Positions 61,149 through 64,000 of a stretch of 64,000 nt of DNA are shown here, piece by piece. Within the stretch, counting starts at the first letter, position 1. Each line of letters begins with the position of its first letter. Under the pieces are notes generated by a model, which was not told the origin of the DNA, made no database searches, and saw only the letters and a list, made by a program, of their open reading frames with translations. The position numbers and the translations under genes are program-made. This stretch comes from Gammaproteobacteria bacterium (lineage in GTDB: Bacteria > Pseudomonadota > Gammaproteobacteria > Francisellales > CACEW01): positions 39,651 through 103,650 of the forward strand of contig JAQSYQ010000003.1 in assembly GCA_029256015.1 (NCBI GenBank), given 5' to 3'.

Positions 61149-62639
61149 ATGGCGGAATATTTGCTGGCAATTGATCAGGGTACCACAAGCACCAGGGCAA
61201 TTGTGTTTGATGATAAGGGTAATGCGGTAGGCCAGTCTCAAAAAGCCTTGCCTAACTATTTTCCTAAAGATGGTTGGGTCGAGCATGATCCTGAAACAAT
61301 ATGGCGCGATGTGGTCAGTGTATGCCGAGATGCTTTGTTTCACTGCAATTTAGAAGCCGGCCAAATAAAAGGAATTGGCATTACCAATCAACGTGAAACC
61401 AGTATAGTTTGGGAGCGTAAAACAGGAAAAGCCATTTACCCTGCGATAGTCTGGCAGGACAGACGATGTGCTGAGTTTTGCCAGAACTTAAAAAGCCAAG
61501 GCTTGGAGCAAAGCGTACAGGCGAAAACGGGGCTATTGCTAGATTCTTATTTTTCAGCCACTAAAGTTCGATGGATACTGGAAAACGTAAAAGGCGCGCG
61601 TGAGCAAGCTGAAAAGGGCGAGCTGGCTTTTGGTACGATTGATTGTTTCTTGTTGTGGAGATTAACAGGTGGCAAAGTGCATGCCACAGATGCTACCAAT
61701 GCTTCTCGAACCTTATTATTTAATATTCATACTCAGGCTTGGGATAAAGAGCTATTAAAGATTTTCGATATTCCGGAATCTATGTTGCCTACGGTGAAGA
61801 ATTGCAGCGATAACTTTGGCTTAAGTCAAAAGGATTTGCTAGGGTCTGAAGTTCCCATTACAGGAATCGCGGGAGATCAGCAGGCAGCAACCATAGGCCA
61901 GGCCTGTTTTAAACCAGGTATGATAAAAAGTACCTATGGCACAGGAGCCTTTATCGTATTGAATACCGGTGAAAAGGCAATTCAGTCCACGCAAAGACTA
62001 TTAACGACAGTAGCTTATCGGTTTAACAACAAGCCTACTTATGCGCTGGAGGGCAGCATATTTGTTGCGGGCGCAGTGATGCAGTGGCTGCGTGATAACA
62101 TTCATATGTTCAAAGAATCCAAAGACAGTCAGGCTTTGGCAGAATCTGTGCCCGATACTCATGGGGTCTATTTTATTCCGGCATTTACGGGTCTTGGTGC
62201 GCCATATTGGGAGCCAAATGTGAGAGGTGCGATTATGGGCTTAACCCGCGAAAGCAATATCGCCCATATCACAAGAGCTGCCTTGGAGTCGGTTTGCTAT
62301 CAAACCAAAGATTTGCTTTCCGCCATGTTAGAAGAGGGTGGAGTTGAAAGCGCTAAGCTTAGAGTAGATGGAGGAATGGTGGCGAATGACTGGCTCTGTC
62401 AATTTTTAGCTGATATGTTAGATATTGAAGTGGAACGCCCTAAAATCATTGAAACCACTGCATTGGGAGCGGCTTATTTGGCTGGCCTTCAAGTCGGGAT
62501 TTTTAAGGATTTAGACGATATCACCAAACTTTGGCAAAAAGATAAAGATTTTCAGTCTGATATGGATTCAGAAAAAAGAAACCGCTTGTATCAAGGCTGG
62601 CACAAAGCGGTTTCTTGTTTGCTTAACCCTGTTCCATAG
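61149..62639 (+). CDS. glpK: Glycerol kinase GlpK
   Basis: 496 aa. Phosphorylates glycerol with ATP. FGGY-family kinase: [18 protein letters not shown] at the start, [41 protein letters not shown] with the catalytic aspartate, [14 protein letters not shown] and [16 protein letters not shown]. The ribosome site is weak (TGGGATA). No glpF transporter gene is next to it. Its end overlaps the convergent secreted-protein gene by 17 bases. Confidence 0.96.
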   Translation: MAEYLLAIDQGTTSTRAIVFDDKGNAVGQSQKALPNYFPKDGWVEHDPETIWRDVVSVCRDALFHCNLEAGQIKGIGITNQRETSIVWERKTGKAIYPAIVWQDRRCAEFCQNLKSQGLEQSVQAKTGLLLDSYFSATKVRWILENVKGAREQAEKGELAFGTIDCFLLWRLTGGKVHATDATNASRTLLFNIHTQAWDKELLKIFDIPESMLPTVKNCSDNFGLSQKDLLGSEVPITGIAGDQQAATIGQACFKPGMIKSTYGTGAFIVLNTGEKAIQSTQRLLTTVAYRFNNKPTYALEGSIFVAGAVMQWLRDNIHMFKESKDSQALAESVPDTHGVYFIPAFTGLGAPYWEPNVRGAIMGLTRESNIAHITRAALESVCYQTKDLLSAMLEEGGVESAKLRVDGGMVANDWLCQFLADMLDIEVERPKIIETTALGAAYLAGLQVGIFKDLDDITKLWQKDKDFQSDMDSEKRNRLYQGWHKAVSCLLNPVP

Positions 62640-63117
62640 CAGGGGAATGGTCTGGGTTTCTTAAATGAGAATGGGCTTGGTTAAAAGGGGTGGCATCAAT
62701 AGGATGGCCTATGCTACTCACGACAGGGCCACAATTTCCTTGAAAACAAGCAAAGATTTTCAATTGAAGGTTTTCTGATGGATTATGAGTGATCGCCTTT
62801 GCAGCTGAATGGCAAACTAAGTCACTTAGCACCTTTGGATCAGAGTTGCCTTGACTAATCCAAATAGGGGTGGGGACCCAGGCGTCAGCATTTCCGATGG
62901 CATAACCAGTGCCTGTTGCATTAATAGCAGCATAGTCTACCTCTCCTGAAATGCTGCAATTGAGGCCTGCCCAGGTACTTGGTTGCATGTAGCTCACACT
63001 AAAATTAGGATAAATTCCATTAATAGTTGGACCGTCTGCCTTGCTCGCAGTTGCAACAGCAGCCACAGTTAATAGCTTCAGCAATGAAGGGTTCACAGAT
63101 GCTTTCTTATTCCGCAT
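62623..63117 (-). CDS. Small secreted cysteine protein (family copy 1)
   Basis: 164 aa. An N-terminal hydrophobic segment ([17 protein letters not shown]) suggests a signal peptide. Four cysteines are in the mature part, with the pair [11 protein letters not shown]. It shares layout with the gene at 63250: [12 protein letters not shown] against [23 protein letters not shown] against DFCRSLVEPV, and ACFQGNC against ACYKGDC. The two are therefore paralogues of an unrecognised family. AAGGAG precedes the start. Confidence 0.55.
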   Translation of the reverse strand: MRNKKASVNPSLLKLLTVAAVATASKADGPTINGIYPNFSVSYMQPSTWAGLNCSISGEVDYAAINATGTGYAIGNADAWVPTPIWISQGNSDPKVLSDLVCHSAAKAITHNPSENLQLKIFACFQGNCGPVVSSIGHPIDATPFNQAHSHLRNPDHSPAMEQG

Positions 63118-63200
63118 AACTATTCTCCTTATTGATTGGATTTGGCAAAATTGCCAAGCTTTTATAATAACAATCTAAGGAGTTAGCTTAAAGCCGATCA

Positions 63201-63226
63201 CAAAAAAGCCCAGGCATGCTGGGCTT
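63201..63226 (-). terminator. Rho-independent terminator (reverse strand)
   Basis: AAGCCCAG (63206-63213) and CTGGGCTT (63219-63226) form a perfect stem. In the reverse-strand transcript it is followed by TTTTTTG, which ends the gene at 63250-63735. Confidence 0.85.
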
Positions 63227-63275
63227 AAAACTCGCGATTGTAGGAGGGCTTAAAGCTCGCGATCGTAGGAGGGCT
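63226..63275. repeat. 25-bp tandem duplication across the stop of the secreted-protein gene
   Basis: 63226-63250 and 63251-63275 are identical at 23 of 25 positions. The second unit encodes the last residues (KPSYDREL) and stop of the gene; the first lies just beyond the stop. It is a local duplication, probably by slippage. Confidence 0.85.
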
Positions 63276-63735
63276 TATAGCTTGCTTGTGCTTTATTGCC
63301 TCCTTGCTCTGTATTCATATTGTCTTTTAGAGCGGTAACAGTCGTGCCATAGACGATAGCTTCTGGTGTGCAGTCTCCTTTGTAGCAAGCTCTAACTCCG
63401 ACCATAAGAGGCTCTTTGGACTTAGCAACCGGTTCAACTAATGAGCGGCAAAAGTCGTTAGCATCAAAATGACCCTCCTTGTCGCTGCTTAGCCTAATAT
63501 GGGGGTTAAATTTACTCCAAGTGCCTAGAGGTAATCCAATTTTGCCATTTGTTCTGACAAACACTTCGTCGACCGGTCCAATAATTCCACATCTTTCAGT
63601 TGCCCAAGCCACTCCTTTGCGGGGCTGCTCTCCCAAGCTAAAGTTGCCTATTCCGGTAATCTCGGGCCCATAAGCATTGCCTCTGGCAAAAACGGATGTA
63701 ATTAAAGTCATTAGTACAAGTAATCCATTTGTCAT
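63250..63735 (-). CDS. Small secreted cysteine protein (family copy 2)
   Basis: 161 aa with a signal peptide (GLLVLMTLITSVFARG). Four mature cysteines, with ACYKGDC matching ACFQGNC in the neighbouring copy. The C-terminus is charged and tyrosine-rich (SYKPSYDREL). Function unknown; the paired secreted paralogues may be envelope or host-exposed proteins. AAGGAG lies near the ATG and a strong terminator lies downstream. Confidence 0.6.
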   Translation of the reverse strand: MTNGLLVLMTLITSVFARGNAYGPEITGIGNFSLGEQPRKGVAWATERCGIIGPVDEVFVRTNGKIGLPLGTWSKFNPHIRLSSDKEGHFDANDFCRSLVEPVAKSKEPLMVGVRACYKGDCTPEAIVYGTTVTALKDNMNTEQGGNKAQASYKPSYDREL

Positions 63736-63844
63736 ATCCAGTTCTCCTTCTTATTAGGTGTAGCCATCTTGCCACAGGCTAATCATAGGCCTGCTAGTTG
63801 CTGGCCGCAATCTGCTTGTAATTCAGTATTTTTCAATATTTTCC

Positions 63845-63873
63845 TTGCATTGAGCGGGGTATTTTAATAGAAT
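63845..63873 (+). promoter_or_regulatory. Sigma-70 promoter of rpsF
   Basis: TTGCAT (63845-63850), a 17-base spacer and TAGAAT (63868-63873) stand about 80 bases before the rpsF ATG. The leader after it is suited to ribosomal-protein feedback control. Confidence 0.65.
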
Positions 63874-63918
63874 AGCGCCCGCTCTCCTTGCCTTTACCCA
63901 ATGTAGAAGCGTGGAAGG

Positions 63919-63947
63919 CTTATCATAAACCGATAATCCATAAGGAG
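63919..63947 (+). promoter_or_regulatory. Possible S6/S18 autoregulatory leader element
   Basis: CTTAT (63919-63923) can pair with ATAAG (63940-63944), which overlaps the Shine-Dalgarno AAGGAG, while a competing TTATC/GATAA hairpin is also possible; ACCG lies in the loop. Known rpsF leaders bind S6:S18 through a structure with an unpaired CCG. The resemblance is suggestive only. Confidence 0.3.
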
Positions 63948-63956
63948 TTTTTATCA

Positions 63957-64000
63957 ATGCGTCATTATGAAGTGTTATTTATGGTGCACCCTGATCAATC
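63957..64000 (+). CDS. rpsF: 30S ribosomal protein S6 (5' end only)
   Basis: The first 14 codons read MRHYEVLFMVHPDQ, the characteristic start of S6 (E. coli begins MRHYEIVFMVHPDQ). AAGGAG at 63942-63947 lies nine bases upstream. The gene continues beyond the window; rpsR and rplI normally follow. Confidence 0.95.
   Translation, partial: MRHYEVLFMVHPDQ

Overview
The window looks like a moderately AT-rich gammaproteobacterial chromosome. The gene order pilM-N-O-Q-aroK-aroB, the LolA, MlaA and HemE/HemH proteins and the rpsF start all fit that class. Very large ORFs with eukaryote-like domains (NACHT, OTU protease, ankyrin), many amino-acid/peptide transporters and a reduced pilus cluster suggest a host-associated or intracellular lineage, perhaps Legionellales (inference; no rRNA or secretion-system genes are present to test it).

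Region by region. 1-16.3 kb is core: rsmJ diverging from rlmB-lolA; a reverse-strand envelope/stress cluster (PRC-barrel, YqjD-like, YqjE-like, small lipoprotein); a compact type IV pilus operon in which PilO and PilP appear fused and PilM and PilQ are short; aroK-aroB; an FAD monooxygenase; hemE-hemH; and an RND efflux pair. 16.3-18.8 kb holds two reverse-strand transporters. At 19.02 kb tRNA-Ser(UGA) opens an accessory region reaching about 35.6 kb: a HigBA-type toxin-antitoxin pair bounded by a tRNA-3'-like remnant, small unknown genes, two paralogous methyltransferases, a POT peptide transporter, an ArsR regulator with a DUF6058-like protein, an inverted-repeat cluster, an AlpA-like regulator, a KAP-type membrane NTPase, and then a two-gene module bracketed by about 100-bp imperfect direct repeats. 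That module encodes a RelA/SpoT-domain protein with a very long helical C-terminus and a class III cyclase-like protein. It is the best candidate for an undescribed nucleotide-signal (possibly antiphage) system.

35.6-40.7 kb returns to core genes (mlaA, an amino-acid permease, purB, a DUF481 outer-membrane protein). 40.8-59.2 kb interleaves core dnaE with effector-like genes: a 1996-aa NACHT-OTU protein, an ankyrin protein and a 1571-aa OTU-like protein. In the same stretch tRNA-Ser(CGA) is followed by a BrnT-like/CopG toxin-antitoxin pair and a degraded second tRNA-Ser copy, the same layout as at 19-20 kb. 59.2-64 kb carries fdxA, glpD, glpK, two related small secreted cysteine proteins and the start of rpsF.

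No integrase, transposase, CRISPR array or rRNA gene was seen. Product names come from reading motifs and family resemblance without database searches; start sites were chosen from visible Shine-Dalgarno sequences.
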